DNA of 5,166 bases from the NCBI GenBank assembly GCA_944393455.1, contig CALYAH010000004.1:1-5166 (forward strand), given 5' to 3'. Under the pieces are notes generated by a model. The model made no database searches. It saw only the letters and a program-made list of their open reading frames with translations, and was not told the DNA's origin. The position numbers and the translations under genes were made by a program. This DNA comes from an uncultured Clostridia bacterium. Lineage in GTDB: Bacteria > Bacillota > Clostridia > TANB77 > CAG-508. Shown here one piece after another: positions 5,040 to 5,166 of this stretch. How positions within the stretch are numbered: the stretch's first letter is position 1; every line of letters starts with the position of its first letter.

Positions 5040-5166
5040 AATCATAACCACCCGTAAAACGGGTGGTTTGCTCTGCGCCTAGAAGGCTTTTGTACTGGCA
5101 CTTCTGGGCTTAAGCCCTACTGAATGGTCTGTCAACCGCATTTCTTTCTCAGGCTACCACTTAAGT
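5040..5166 (-). mobile_element. Probable right end of an IS200/IS605-family element with TnpB omega-RNA scaffold (runs off right edge)
   Basis: This stretch is clearly richer in G/C than its surroundings and is packed with stems: a perfect 10-bp hairpin (5046-5055/5059-5068, three-base loop), GCCT-AGA-AGGC (5077-5087), and the 12-bp palindrome GGGCTTAAGCCC (5106-5117). On the minus strand it reads GGGCTTAAGCCC, AGAAGTGCCAGTAC, AAAGCCTTCTAGGC, GCAGAGC and then the ACCACCCG hairpin. I recognise this order from memory as that found downstream of tnpB (OrfB) genes in Firmicutes, where it forms the omega-RNA that guides the TnpB nuclease. The element would end just left of the hairpin, near 5040. 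tnpB itself would lie beyond 5166 on the minus strand and is not seen. Orientation and boundary are inferred. Confidence 0.55.

Noticed and set aside
1..5166. CRISPR array, tRNA or rRNA genes
   Set aside because: I saw no regularly spaced direct repeats, no tRNA-like cloverleaf with a TTCGA-type arm in context, and no rRNA signature.

Overview
The window comes from a very AT-rich, low-GC Gram-positive (Firmicutes-type) genome. This is suggested by the base composition, strong AGGAGG-type ribosome binding sites, a murT-gatD pair (amidation of lipid II), a LiaF-like membrane protein, and a prepilin start of the G-ITLIALVIT type common in uncultured Clostridia. No species can be named from this sequence alone.

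Layout. Positions 1-76 (minus) hold the 5' end of a type IV prepilin-like gene that runs off the left edge. Positions 77-317 are intergenic and hold two related hairpins; the right one is a strong terminator. Positions 318-1854 (minus) are a two-gene envelope-stress type operon: a LiaF-like membrane protein followed, with an ATGA overlap, by a DUF4097 protein. Positions 1966-2746 (minus) encode a HAD phosphatase resembling pyrimidine 5'-nucleotidases. A divergent promoter region (2747-2883) separates it from murT (2884-4195, plus) and gatD (4238-4982, plus). Positions about 5040-5166 look like the right end of an IS200/IS605-type element with a TnpB omega-RNA scaffold on the minus strand.

The striking feature is decoding. 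Four of the five complete genes (LiaF-like, HAD, murT, gatD) are broken in the standard reading, five breaks in all. Every break is a +1 shift at the same tetranucleotide, C-GGA. In the incoming frame the ribosome meets an in-frame CGG codon followed by A. Skipping the C and reading GGA (Gly) restores the family sequence with the expected length and a Gly where one is expected (for example GD of HAD motif III and the GGG of GatD). My hand scan found exactly five in-frame CGG codons in the window's genes, and all five are these shift sites; none is used as ordinary arginine. The one complete gene without CGG (DUF4097) is intact. CGGA in the other phase (NNC GGA) is read normally several times. 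The simplest reading is that CGG is not decoded as a triplet in this organism and that CGGA is read with a +1 shift, or as a four-base glycine codon, as a routine part of gene expression, including in cell-wall genes that are essential in some relatives.

Taken together, the genes concern the cell envelope: MurT-GatD amidates the peptidoglycan precursor, while the LiaF-like and DUF4097 proteins resemble parts of cell-wall stress responses. The HAD enzyme is probably nucleotide salvage or housekeeping.
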